A DNA stretch of 64,000 nucleotides from Ruegeria_C sp041537925 (GTDB lineage Bacteria > Pseudomonadota > Alphaproteobacteria > Rhodobacterales > Rhodobacteraceae). Within the stretch, counting starts at the first letter, position 1. The number at the start of each line of letters is the position of its first letter. The notes beneath the pieces are model-generated. The model searched no databases. It had not been told where the DNA came from and saw only the letters and a program-made list of their open reading frames with translations. Of the stretch, positions 8,985 to 17,211 are shown piece by piece. Both the position numbers and the translations under genes were made by a program. The stretch is taken from the NCBI RefSeq assembly GCF_041537925.1, contig NZ_JBGOSH010000003.1, positions 124,001 to 188,000 of the forward strand, given 5' to 3'.

Positions 8985-9614
8985 ATGCGCTGGTTTCTCG
9001 TCTGGTGCCTGAGCGCCGTTCCACTGCTTGCCGAGGGCGAGAAGGCGGGTGAGTTCGACTATTACGTCCTGTCGCTGAGCTGGTCGCCGAACTGGTGTGC
9101 GCGCGAGGGCGATGCGCGCGGGGCGGACCAATGCGATGCCGCGCAGGATCATGGCTGGATCCTGCACGGGCTCTGGCCGCAATTCCATCTGGGTTGGCCA
9201 TCTTACTGCCGCACGACCCACGCGCCACCGTCGCGCGGAATGACGCGGGAAATGTCAGATATTCAAGGCAGTTCCGGGCTGGCCTGGCATCAATGGAAGA
9301 AGCACGGCACCTGTTCGGGCCTGACTGCGGCACAGTATTTCGATCTGTCCCGGCAGGCCTACGGCGCAATCACGCGCCCGCCGGTCTTTCGCAAACTGGA
9401 TCAGTCGGTCACCCTGCCCGCCACGGTGGTGGAAGAGGCCTTCCTGCAAGCCAACCCGGCGCTGGAGCGTGACATGATCACGATCACCTGCCGCGACGGC
9501 TTTATCGAGGAGGCGCGCCTGTGCATGTCGAAATCGCTGGAGCCGGTGCCTTGTGGTCGCGACGTGATCCACGATTGCCGCGCAAAGGACGCGCAGTTCG
9601 ACCCGATTCGCTGA
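8985..9614 (+). CDS. Ribonuclease T2 family protein, secreted
   Basis: A secreted endoribonuclease that cleaves RNA through 2',3'-cyclic phosphates, probably used for nutrient scavenging. The protein has 209 residues with a short signal peptide (MRWFLVWCLSAVPLLA). Both catalytic motifs are intact: CAS1 as HGLWPQ and CAS2 as WHQWKKHGTC. Several Cys suit periplasmic disulfides. AAGGGAAG precedes the ATG at 8985. The gene is convergent with the next, with two bases between the stops. Confidence 0.92.
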   Translation: MRWFLVWCLSAVPLLAEGEKAGEFDYYVLSLSWSPNWCAREGDARGADQCDAAQDHGWILHGLWPQFHLGWPSYCRTTHAPPSRGMTREMSDIQGSSGLAWHQWKKHGTCSGLTAAQYFDLSRQAYGAITRPPVFRKLDQSVTLPATVVEEAFLQANPALERDMITITCRDGFIEEARLCMSKSLEPVPCGRDVIHDCRAKDAQFDPIR

Positions 9615-9616
9615 TC

Positions 9617-10114
9617 TCAGCCCTGCTGATCCTGGCATTTGCGCGCATATTCCAGCGCCTTGCCGGTTCCGGCCAGATCAATTGCCATCACCTCCTGCCC
9701 GGTTGCGCCATAGACCGTCATGACCTTGCGCTTGGCGATTGCGTCGACAAAGCTGCGGTCAGTGAAGAAGACCACCGCGCCGGGAATGCCGTCGGTTTTC
9801 AAACCGATCGCATTGGCATCGAATTTCTGCCCATCCAGGTCGAACTCGATCGGATAGGTCTCGCCCTTCTTGATCTGTCCCCAATCCTTGCTGATCACGG
9901 TGAAATAGCCCCGGTTTTGGGTCGCATCATAGCCCAGCCGCACGATCGAGAAGTCCTGATATACAGTCTGGATCAGGCAGCCATTTCCAAAGGCCGGATC
10001 GACCATCACGTTCCAGCCATGTACGAAGCCTTTGTCGATCAACCCCTGCGCCAGCGCCGGCCCGGACCAAAGGCACAGAGACAGAATTGCGGCCAGTGAA
10101 CTCAGTCGTCTCAT
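9617..10114 (-). CDS. Secreted protein of unknown function
   Basis: A 165-residue protein I cannot name. The Met at 10114 begins MRRLSSLAAILSLCLW and ends in GPALAQG, a clear signal peptide. AAAGGG lies 9 nt upstream, so this start beats a second ATG nine bases earlier. The mature domain is beta-rich (VMVDPAFGNGCLIQTVY, FTVISKDWG), with two Cys far apart. It has some flavour of the invasion-associated locus B family (a periplasmic single beta-domain), but the match is too weak to claim. Confidence 0.6.
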   Translation of the reverse strand: MRRLSSLAAILSLCLWSGPALAQGLIDKGFVHGWNVMVDPAFGNGCLIQTVYQDFSIVRLGYDATQNRGYFTVISKDWGQIKKGETYPIEFDLDGQKFDANAIGLKTDGIPGAVVFFTDRSFVDAIAKRKVMTVYGATGQEVMAIDLAGTGKALEYARKCQDQQG

Positions 10115-10190
10115 GAAGATCATCCCTTTTCGGATTGGCAGATAAGGTGCCTGCCAATTGTGGACCTGAAACCCCCTGATTTCAAATGCA

Positions 10191-10214
10191 AAAGGGCGCC
10201 CTGTGGCGCCCTTT
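10191..10214 (-). terminator. Terminator of the arsR-permease operon
   Basis: AAAGGGCGCC pairs with GGCGCCCTTT around a 4-nt loop (CTGT). On the minus strand it follows the permease stop by about 20 nt and ends in a short T run, so it is a good intrinsic terminator. Confidence 0.8.
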
Positions 10215-10235
10215 CGAGTGGTTTTATGCGCGGCC

Positions 10236-11267
10236 TCAGACCATCTGGAACAAGATCCCCGCAAGAACCGCACCCAGAACGCCAAGACCTAGATAAGCGG
10301 CAAAGACCCGTGGTTTGACCAAGGACCAGACTGCCGCCATCGCCGGGATGGAGCTAACCGCCCCTGCGATCATGAAGGCCATCGCTGCCCCCGCGCTCAT
10401 GCCCTGTTCCATCAGCCCCGCCAGCAGCGGTGGCGCGACGTAGGAGTTAAGATAGGCGGGCATGCCCACCAGAGCTGCGGTAGCAATCGGGATCACACCC
10501 TCGCCGCCAACGACCTGCGCGATCAGATTGGCCGGCACGTAGCTGACCAACAGCGCCTCAAGCACATAGGCCAGCGACAGCCATTTCAGCAAAAAGAGAC
10601 CGTTGGTGGCGAATTCCAAGCGGAACCGCGACCGGCGCTCTGCTGTCTGCCAAAACTGCCAGACCGGAGTTTCTGCTTTGTTAGAGCCACATCCACAGCC
10701 GGGTGGTGTATAGGTCCTAAGCGGTTGGGCAAAGGCTCCACTCCGCATCAGGGCCTTGATCGCGAACCCACCGAACAGGCCCAGTGCCACCGCAGCGACA
10801 GCCTTGCCTATTGCAAAAGGCCAGCCAAGCGCGCCCGCCGTGATAAGCAGGGTGGGCGGGTCGATCAGCGGCGAGCTGAGCCAGAAGGCCATCACCGCAG
10901 ACAATGGTGCGCCAAGCGCCAGCAGACCGGCGATAAACGGAATGACCTCGCAGGAGCAGAAAGGCGCAAGCCCACCGAACACGGCCGCCAGCAGGATCAT
11001 GCGGGTTTCGCGCCCCTCGAAGGCTTTTGCCACCAGCACCTCGGCACCTGTGGCCTTGAGATAGGCCAGCAGCAACACGGCGAACAGGATATAGGGCGCA
11101 GTATTTGCCAATGCACCAATGGCAAACCGTATCACCGTTTCGAAGTTGCCCGGGTCCAGCGCCAAAACCGCCAACAGGATCAGCACGATCAGCGTCCAGG
11201 GCGTTTTCAGATGCTGCAGCCGAATGCGGCGCCCAGGGCGTGGGCTCTGTGTAAGATCAGCCATCAT
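10236..11267 (-). CDS. Permease of the ArsP/DUF318 family
   Basis: A 343-residue inner-membrane permease with about eight transmembrane segments in two repeats separated by a soluble linker. The first repeat carries FCSCEVIPF, the paired-Cys motif of ArsP-type (PF03773) transporters; the linker has a second Cys cluster, GCGCG. Relatives export trivalent organoarsenicals, while others are annotated only as permeases. The gene overlaps the upstream ArsR-family regulator by 11 nt, so the two are translationally coupled and the permease is likely induced by whatever that regulator senses. The substrate is inferred, not shown. Confidence 0.8.
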   Translation of the reverse strand: MMADLTQSPRPGRRIRLQHLKTPWTLIVLILLAVLALDPGNFETVIRFAIGALANTAPYILFAVLLLAYLKATGAEVLVAKAFEGRETRMILLAAVFGGLAPFCSCEVIPFIAGLLALGAPLSAVMAFWLSSPLIDPPTLLITAGALGWPFAIGKAVAAVALGLFGGFAIKALMRSGAFAQPLRTYTPPGCGCGSNKAETPVWQFWQTAERRSRFRLEFATNGLFLLKWLSLAYVLEALLVSYVPANLIAQVVGGEGVIPIATAALVGMPAYLNSYVAPPLLAGLMEQGMSAGAAMAFMIAGAVSSIPAMAAVWSLVKPRVFAAYLGLGVLGAVLAGILFQMV

Positions 11268-11565
11268 TTGCCACCTTCTTCAGATCGTCCGCACAACATT
11301 CGGCGAGAATGAAGTCGGCGAGGTTTCGTAACTGGTCATAACAGGCTCTGTTTATGGTATTTCGGCCCATTTTCTTCTGTTCTACCACACCACCCGCGGT
11401 CAAGAATTTCAGGTGGTGGGCGAGGGTTGACGGGGCAATCCCAGTGCGGTCGCGTATCTCGCCCACGGTCAAACCGGTCTCGCCCGCCCTCACGAGGGTC
11501 CTGAGCACCTTCAGCCGGGCCTCGGACCCCATCGCGGCAAAACCGGTCGCTGCTGTTTCCCACAT
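11257..11565 (-). CDS. ArsR/SmtB family transcriptional repressor
   Basis: A 102-residue winged-helix regulator. The recognition helix region reads IRDRTGIAPSTLAHHLKFL, classic for ArsR; a wing follows (VEQKKMGRN). A Cys pair near the C-terminus (AECCADD) could be the metalloid sensor, but the usual ELCVCD-type site in the recognition helix is absent. Two starts are possible: ATG at 11580, or ATG at 11565 with GGAG 9-10 nt upstream; I prefer the latter. Overlap with the permease gene points to metalloid-inducible control. Confidence 0.85.
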   Translation of the reverse strand: MWETAATGFAAMGSEARLKVLRTLVRAGETGLTVGEIRDRTGIAPSTLAHHLKFLTAGGVVEQKKMGRNTINRACYDQLRNLADFILAECCADDLKKVANDG

Positions 11566-11581
11566 TTTCCGAATCTCCATT

Positions 11582-11591
11582 AAACTAGTTT
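11582..11591. promoter_or_regulatory. Palindrome in the arsR promoter, putative operator
   Basis: AAACTAGTTT is a perfect 10-bp palindrome just upstream of the arsR start, inside an AT-rich stretch that also holds TATAAA on the minus strand. Its position suits an autoregulatory ArsR operator. Confidence 0.4.
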
Positions 11592-11695
11592 TATAGTTAT
11601 ATTTGACACAACCTGCCGTCAAGCCCCTTGACCAAGGGCTTTGATTGATCCGGTTTTACTGTAACGTCACAGAGAGTTGAGGGGCGGAGGATCAG

Positions 11696-12649
11696 ATGCC
11701 GAGCGAAAGACCATTCAAACTCCTACATGCGGCACTGCGCATGGACGAGGCGCTGGAAAAGCTGCAGGCGGCGCAGGAGGATTTGGAAAAGACCCGCTCC
11801 AAGCTGCAGAAACAGGAAAAGCAGATCACCGAGCTGATCACGTCGGCCCTGGGCCAGAAAGGGGTTGCCTCGAACAGCCTGCTGGTCTCGACCCGGCACA
11901 AATTCCGGTCGCTGCAGCAGACGCTGACCGGATTTCAGAAGGGGTTCGAAGATCGGCTCAAAACCCTGCGCGCCCGGCTGGACGGATTCGAGGATCTGCT
12001 GCACTCTCATAACCGCAACGAGGCCGCGCTGGAAGTCGAGCGCAGCACCCAGCTGCAGATGGCGTCGGCGCTGCAAAAGACCCTTCAGGGCCTGATCGAC
12101 GAACGTGTCCGCGCCCTGCCCGAGGAGGACCACGAAAGCAGCTTTGTGCTGCCCGAGGTATCCCACGGCTATATCCCGCACCCGCTCGACGGCTTTGTGC
12201 GGCAGTTGATTGTCGTCGATCAGATGCTGACCCATGACCCCGATTTCTTTGCCCCGGGCGAACCCTATCGCCCGATATCGTTCCTTGAGATCGGCTGCGC
12301 CACCGGGCGCAATCTGCTAATCGCGAAACTGTCGGGGTTGCTGAACGGGTCTGCCTATGCGGGGTTCGACCTGGACGTCAATCTGATCCGGCGCGGACAA
12401 AAGGCGCTGGGACTGAAGGACGACATCTTTGTCGCCGATGCCCTGAGTTTCGATTACGCACCGTATGATGTGATCTTTTCCTACCGGCCCATCCGCGTCC
12501 CCGAAATCCAGCGGCAGTTGGAAGAGCGGATGGTTGAAACGCTCAGGCCCGGCGCCTATGTAATCGCGCCTCTGGCCGAAGATCTGGCCTGCTATCCCGA
12601 CATGGACTGCTTGAACGGGCCGCTTGCGATCTGGAAAAAAAAGAAGTAA
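11696..12649 (+). CDS. Coiled-coil protein with a SAM-dependent methyltransferase domain
   Basis: A 317-residue protein in two parts. Residues ~15-145 form heptad-rich coiled coil (DEALEKLQAAQEDLEKTRSK and later ERSTQLQMASALQKTL). Residues ~195-310 form a class I methyltransferase fold with FLEIGCATGRNL as motif I and FDLD ending the second strand. The C-terminal half of the fold is short, and no target-recognition element is visible. GGAGG precedes the ATG at 11696. The methyl acceptor is unknown. It sits alone between the ars pair and tauR. Confidence 0.7.
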   Translation: MPSERPFKLLHAALRMDEALEKLQAAQEDLEKTRSKLQKQEKQITELITSALGQKGVASNSLLVSTRHKFRSLQQTLTGFQKGFEDRLKTLRARLDGFEDLLHSHNRNEAALEVERSTQLQMASALQKTLQGLIDERVRALPEEDHESSFVLPEVSHGYIPHPLDGFVRQLIVVDQMLTHDPDFFAPGEPYRPISFLEIGCATGRNLLIAKLSGLLNGSAYAGFDLDVNLIRRGQKALGLKDDIFVADALSFDYAPYDVIFSYRPIRVPEIQRQLEERMVETLRPGAYVIAPLAEDLACYPDMDCLNGPLAIWKKKK

Positions 12650-12658
12650 CCCCAGCGA

Positions 12659-12690
12659 TTAAGTCCAGATTGCACCCGCGCTCGGTCCAG
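12659..12690 (-). promoter_or_regulatory. Putative TauR-binding direct repeats upstream of tauR
   Basis: On the minus strand CTGGACCGAG (12690-12681) and CTGGACTTAA (12668-12659) form a direct repeat with a 22-nt period. The second copy matches the CTGGACYTAA repeat I recall being reported for TauR in Rhodobacter. It lies 15-46 bp before the tauR start, suggesting autoregulation. Confidence 0.5.
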
Positions 12691-12704
12691 TTTAGGGTCG
12701 CGCC

Positions 12705-14171
12705 ATGGGGATCGCCGTAGACACATTCTTTCTCAAGCCCGATGCACAGGGCACCTTGCAGGCCCAGATTCAGCAGATGATCGCCGAGGGCATTCTGCTG
12801 GGCCGCTTCCGCGTGGGGGAAAAGCTGCCCTCGTCGCGCAAGTTGGCCGAACATCTGGGCGTCAGCCGGATCACGGTGACCTTGGCCTATACCGAGCTTT
12901 TGTCGAACGATTACCTGACCTCGCGCGGGCGGTCGGGATATTTCGTGTCAGAGAATGCACCGGTCCCGCCCTCTTATGCGCCACCAGAACGCGCCGAAGA
13001 AAATGTGGACTGGGGCCGAGCGATCGCCCGGCGCTATTCGGGCGGCGACATGCTGCTGAAACCACATGACTGGCGCGACTATAGCTATCCGTTCATCTAC
13101 GGGCAGACCGACCCGACCCTGTTTGACCATGCCAACTGGCGGCTTTGCGCAGTGCGGGCGCTGGGGCAGAAGGATTTTGCCTCGCTCACTGCCGACTATG
13201 CCGATCAGGACGACCCGCTGCTGATCGAGTTCATTGCCCGGCACACCCTGCCCCGCCGGGGCATCACCGCGCGGCCGCAGGAGATCCTGATCACCCTTGG
13301 CGCGCAGAATGCACTGTGGCTGGCGGCGCAGGTGTTGCTGAACCACCGGCGCCGGGCAGCGATCGAGAACCCCGGCTATTACGCGCTCAGTGAAATGCTG
13401 CGGCGTTTGCCCTGCCAGATCACGCCGCTGAATGTCGATGCGGACGGGTTGCCGCCCGATCTGGTGCCGGACGAGACCGACGTGATATTCACATCCCCCA
13501 GCCATCAAAGCCCCACAACCGCGACCATGCCGCTGGAGCGGCGGCGGGACCTGCTGGCGCGAGCGCATGAGATCGACGCGATGATCGTCGAGGACGACTA
13601 CGATTTCGAGATGGCCTTTGCGGGTGCGCCGTCACCCTCGCTCAAGTCGCTGGATACCGATGGGAGGGTGATCTATGTCGGCAGCTTCTCCAAGTCTTTG
13701 TCACCCGGGCTGCGGATTGGCTATATAGTCGGCTCGGAACCCTTCATCCGCGAAGTGCGCGCCCTGCGGATGCTGACCCTGCGCCACCCGCCCGGGCATA
13801 TTCAGCGCACGGCGGCCTATTTCCTGTCGCTTGGGCATTATGACACTCAGATACGCCGGGTATCCGCCGCGCTGAAACAACGGCGCGAAGCGATGGAGAA
13901 GGCTATCGCCGAGCATGGCCTGACCATCGCCGGGCGCGGCGTCTATGGCGGGTCCTCGCTGTGGATGAAGGCCCCCGACGGGGTCGACAGCTATGAATTG
14001 TCGCGCCGACTGATAGAGCGCAGCGTTCTTATCGAACCCGGAAAGGTCTTTTTTAGCGGTCCGGATGAACCGACCGAGTATTATCGGCTGGGTTATTCCT
14101 CGATTGCGAGCAATAAAGTCGCCACTGGCATCAAATATATTGCTGAAGCCACAAATTTATTCGATTATTGA
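12705..14171 (+). CDS. tauR: MocR-family regulator TauR (GntR DNA-binding plus aminotransferase-like domain)
   Basis: A 488-residue regulator fusing an N-terminal GntR winged helix (residues ~15-80, LPSSRKLAEHLGVSRITVTLAYTEL) to a fold-I aminotransferase-like domain (~110-480). The PLP lysine is Lys330 in GSFSKSLSPGLRIGY. MocR proteins sense an amine or amino acid through PLP; TauR activates taurine genes in Rhodobacterales. Its place directly upstream of xsc-pta, with matching repeats in both promoter regions, supports this name. No taurine aminotransferase or TauABC gene is in the window. The start is the ATG at 12705. Confidence 0.8.
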   Translation: MGIAVDTFFLKPDAQGTLQAQIQQMIAEGILLGRFRVGEKLPSSRKLAEHLGVSRITVTLAYTELLSNDYLTSRGRSGYFVSENAPVPPSYAPPERAEENVDWGRAIARRYSGGDMLLKPHDWRDYSYPFIYGQTDPTLFDHANWRLCAVRALGQKDFASLTADYADQDDPLLIEFIARHTLPRRGITARPQEILITLGAQNALWLAAQVLLNHRRRAAIENPGYYALSEMLRRLPCQITPLNVDADGLPPDLVPDETDVIFTSPSHQSPTTATMPLERRRDLLARAHEIDAMIVEDDYDFEMAFAGAPSPSLKSLDTDGRVIYVGSFSKSLSPGLRIGYIVGSEPFIREVRALRMLTLRHPPGHIQRTAAYFLSLGHYDTQIRRVSAALKQRREAMEKAIAEHGLTIAGRGVYGGSSLWMKAPDGVDSYELSRRLIERSVLIEPGKVFFSGPDEPTEYYRLGYSSIASNKVATGIKYIAEATNLFDY

Positions 14172-14208
14172 GACCCATATTATCATTATATTGCAATTGA
14201 TTGCGATT

Positions 14209-14241
14209 TTGGACCTAACCGGGGTTGATTTTTGGCCCTAA
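14209..14241 (+). promoter_or_regulatory. Putative TauR-binding direct repeats upstream of xsc
   Basis: TTGGACCTAA (14209-14218) and TTGGCCCTAA (14232-14241) repeat with a 23-nt period, each inside the larger shared block TTTTGG-CTAAC-GGGGT. They are one or two mismatches from the CTGGACYTAA repeat and lie ~85-115 bp before the xsc start, where an activator would bind. Confidence 0.6.
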
Positions 14242-14324
14242 CGGGGTGTCTCAAGACGGCCTAAACCCAACGTCAATTCGCGGCGCCATGCTGCCCATTC
14301 TCTTTGCCATCAGGAGCGTATCCC

Positions 14325-16103
14325 ATGAAAATGACGACCGAAGAAGCCTTTGTCAAAACACTGCAGTCCCACGGCATCGAGCACGCGTTCGGAATCATCG
14401 GCTCTGCAATGATGCCAATCTCTGACATTTTTCCAGACGCTGGCATCACGTTCTGGGATTGTGCGCATGAAGGTTCGGGCGGGATGATGGCCGACGGCTA
14501 CACTCGCGTCACCGGCAAGGTGTCGATGATGATTGCCCAGAACGGCCCCGGCATCACCAACTTCGTCACTGCCGTAAAAACCGCCTATTGGAACCACACC
14601 CCACTGCTGCTGGTGACTCCGCAGGCAGCAAACAAGACCATCGGTCAGGGTGGGTTCCAGGAAGTTGAGCAGATGAAACTGTTCGAAGACATGGTAGCCT
14701 ATCAGGAAGAAGTGCGTGATCCCACCCGCGTTGCCGAAGTTCTGGCCCGCGTGATCGCACAGGCCAAACGCCTGAGCGGCCCGGCGCAGTTGAACATTCC
14801 GCGTGATTTCTGGACCCAGGTGATCGACATCGAAATTCCGCAACCCATCGAATTCGAACGCTCCTCTGGCGGCGAGAACTCGGTCGCGCAAGCTGCAGCG
14901 ATGCTTAGCGAAGCCAAGAACCCGGTTATTCTAAACGGGGCTGGCGTGGTTCTGGCACAAGGCGGCATCGAGGCGTCCAAAGCGCTGGCCGAACGTCTGA
15001 CCGCTCCGGTTTGCGTTGGCTATCAGCACAATGATGCCTTCCCGGGCAACCATCCGCTGTTTGCAGGTCCGCTGGGATATAACGGCTCGAAAGCAGGGAT
15101 GGAGCTGATCTCGGAAGCGGATGTGGTCCTGTGCCTCGGCACCCGCTTGAACCCATTCTCGACATTGCCGGGCTATGGCATCGAATACTGGCCCGCAGAT
15201 GCAAAGATCATTCAGGTTGATATAAACCCGGACCGCATTGGTCTGACCAAGAAGGTCAGCATCGGCATCGTCGGCGACGCCGCCAAGGTGGCCAACGGCA
15301 TTCTGGCGCAGCTTTCGGACACAGCCGGTGATGATGGCCGCGACGCACGCAAGGCCAATATCGCCCAGAAGAAATCTGCCTGGGCGCAGGAACTGACCTC
15401 GCTGACCCACGAGCAGGACGATCCTGGCACCACCTGGAACGAGCGCGCGCGCGCGGCCAAGCCCGACTGGATGAGCCCCCGCATGGCATGGCGCGCAATC
15501 CAGGCCGCTCTGCCGAAAGATGCGATCATCTCGTCCGACATCGGCAACAACTGCGCCATCGGCAACGCTTATCCCGCGTTCGAGGAAGGCCGCAAATACC
15601 TGGCACCGGGCCTGTTCGGCCCCTGCGGCTACGGCCTGCCTGCCATCGTCGGCGCCAAGATCGGTCAGCCAGATGTTCCGGTTGTGGGTTTCGCAGGTGA
15701 CGGCGCCTTCGGCATCGCGGTGAACGAGTTGACCGCAATTGGCCGCGGCGAATGGCCCGCCATCACTCAGATCGTCTTCCGCAACTACCAGTGGGGCGCG
15801 GAAAAGCGCAACTCGACCTTGTGGTTTGATGACAACTTCGTCGGTACCGAGCTCGACACCGAAGTCTCTTATGCCGGTATTGCACAGGCTTGCGGTCTGA
15901 AAGGTGTCGTGGCCCGTACCATGGACGAACTGACCGCCGCTCTGAACCAGGCGATCATCGACCAGAAAAACGGCATCACCACACTGATCGAAGCGATGAT
16001 CAACCAGGAACTGGGGGATCCCTTCCGCCGCGACGCAATGAAGAAGCCGGTCGAGGTTGCCGGCATCAGCGCAGCAGACATGCAGCCGCAGGCCGGGGTC
16101 TGA
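14325..16103 (+). CDS. xsc: Sulfoacetaldehyde acetyltransferase
   Basis: A thiamine-diphosphate enzyme that splits sulfoacetaldehyde with phosphate into acetyl phosphate and sulfite, the desulfonation step for taurine and other C2 sulfonates. The protein has 592 residues, normal for Xsc, with the three-part ThDP enzyme layout: an N-terminal Pyr domain with the HEGSGGMMADGY glutamate region, a central domain, and a C-terminal PP domain with the GDGAFGIAVNEL ThDP motif. AGGAG lies ~9 nt before the ATG at 14325; the upstream in-frame Met has no such site. It is followed by pta after 4 nt. Confidence 0.95.
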   Translation: MKMTTEEAFVKTLQSHGIEHAFGIIGSAMMPISDIFPDAGITFWDCAHEGSGGMMADGYTRVTGKVSMMIAQNGPGITNFVTAVKTAYWNHTPLLLVTPQAANKTIGQGGFQEVEQMKLFEDMVAYQEEVRDPTRVAEVLARVIAQAKRLSGPAQLNIPRDFWTQVIDIEIPQPIEFERSSGGENSVAQAAAMLSEAKNPVILNGAGVVLAQGGIEASKALAERLTAPVCVGYQHNDAFPGNHPLFAGPLGYNGSKAGMELISEADVVLCLGTRLNPFSTLPGYGIEYWPADAKIIQVDINPDRIGLTKKVSIGIVGDAAKVANGILAQLSDTAGDDGRDARKANIAQKKSAWAQELTSLTHEQDDPGTTWNERARAAKPDWMSPRMAWRAIQAALPKDAIISSDIGNNCAIGNAYPAFEEGRKYLAPGLFGPCGYGLPAIVGAKIGQPDVPVVGFAGDGAFGIAVNELTAIGRGEWPAITQIVFRNYQWGAEKRNSTLWFDDNFVGTELDTEVSYAGIAQACGLKGVVARTMDELTAALNQAIIDQKNGITTLIEAMINQELGDPFRRDAMKKPVEVAGISAADMQPQAGV

Positions 16104-16107
16104 TCGC

Positions 16108-17109
16108 GTGAAACCCCTGCGCGCCATACTTGGGGCTGCGACCAGCTCCAACAAGATCGTCGCCCTTGCCGAGGGCGATGATCCGCGCGTCGTCGACGGG
16201 GCCCTGAAGGCCCGCGCCGACGGGGTGGCGCGGATCATCCTGGTAGGTGATCGGAACAAGGTCACCGCGCTTCTGGCGGAACGCGGTGGCGCGGATGTGG
16301 AAGGCATCGAGATTCACGATCCGACGGAGTCTCCGCATTCCGAAGAATTTGCGACGGCTCTGCATGAGCTGCGCAAACACAAGGGCATGACGCCGGAACA
16401 GGCGCGGCAGCAAGTCTCGCAGCGCCTGGTCTATGCCGCGATGCTGGTGCGTCAGGGACTTGCCGACGGCACAGTCGGCGGTGCGGTGGAAACCACGTCA
16501 AACACGGTGCGGGCGGCCCTGCAGATCATTGGTAAGGCGCCGGGTGCCGCCATGGTGTCCAGCTTCTTCCTGATGCTTCACTGCAAGGATCACCACGAGG
16601 TCCAGGGCGCGCATATCTTTGCCGATTGCGGACTGGTAGTCGATCCGAACGCCCAGGAGATGGCCGAAATCGCGCGCGCATCTGCGGCGTCATTTGCGGC
16701 TCTGACACAGGAAGTTCCGCGCGTGGCGATGCTGTCGTTCTCGACCTCGGGCAGCGCCGACCACCCGAAGGTTTCGAAAGTTGTTGAGGCGACCCAGATT
16801 GCCAAGGCGGCTGATCCCGATCTTCTGATCGACGGCGAGCTGCAGTTCGACGCCGCTTTCGTGCCCGAGGTCGCCGCCAAGAAAGCAAGCGCGTCTCCGC
16901 TGCGCGGTCAGGCTAATGTTTTCATCTTCCCCAACCTCGACGCGGGCAACCTGGGTTACAAGATCGCCCAGCGCATTGGTGGGGTCGAGGCGATCGGGCC
17001 GGTTCTGCAAGGGCTGGCAAAGCCTGCAAATGACCTCTCGCGGGGCTGCTCCGCCGAGGATGTGCTCCACATGATTGCCGTCACCGCAGTGCAGGCACAA
17101 AACGCTTAG
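16108..17109 (+). CDS. pta: Phosphate acetyltransferase
   Basis: Converts the acetyl phosphate made by Xsc to acetyl-CoA, feeding carbon into central metabolism. The protein has 333 residues, the short Pta form lacking the N-terminal DRTGG region. Family signatures include GGAVETTSNTVRAALQ, SFFLMLHC and the C-terminal ANVFIFPNLDAGNLGYKIAQR. It starts with a GTG at 16108, four bases after the xsc stop, so the two are one operon. It ends about 100 bp before soeA. Confidence 0.95.
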   Translation: MKPLRAILGAATSSNKIVALAEGDDPRVVDGALKARADGVARIILVGDRNKVTALLAERGGADVEGIEIHDPTESPHSEEFATALHELRKHKGMTPEQARQQVSQRLVYAAMLVRQGLADGTVGGAVETTSNTVRAALQIIGKAPGAAMVSSFFLMLHCKDHHEVQGAHIFADCGLVVDPNAQEMAEIARASAASFAALTQEVPRVAMLSFSTSGSADHPKVSKVVEATQIAKAADPDLLIDGELQFDAAFVPEVAAKKASASPLRGQANVFIFPNLDAGNLGYKIAQRIGGVEAIGPVLQGLAKPANDLSRGCSAEDVLHMIAVTAVQAQNA

Positions 17110-17211
17110 ACCCGGAACAAATGCGCGAAACGCAGGGCAAGAGCGAAAAAAATGTTCCGAAGTTAACCCAAACATGGGAATGATCGGATCAAAAGCCGAC
17201 AGGGATCCAAA

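Noticed and set aside
14931..16307. Minus-strand open frame of about 450 codons opposite xsc and pta
   Set aside because: It crosses two clearly coding genes and has no recognisable motif or start context.
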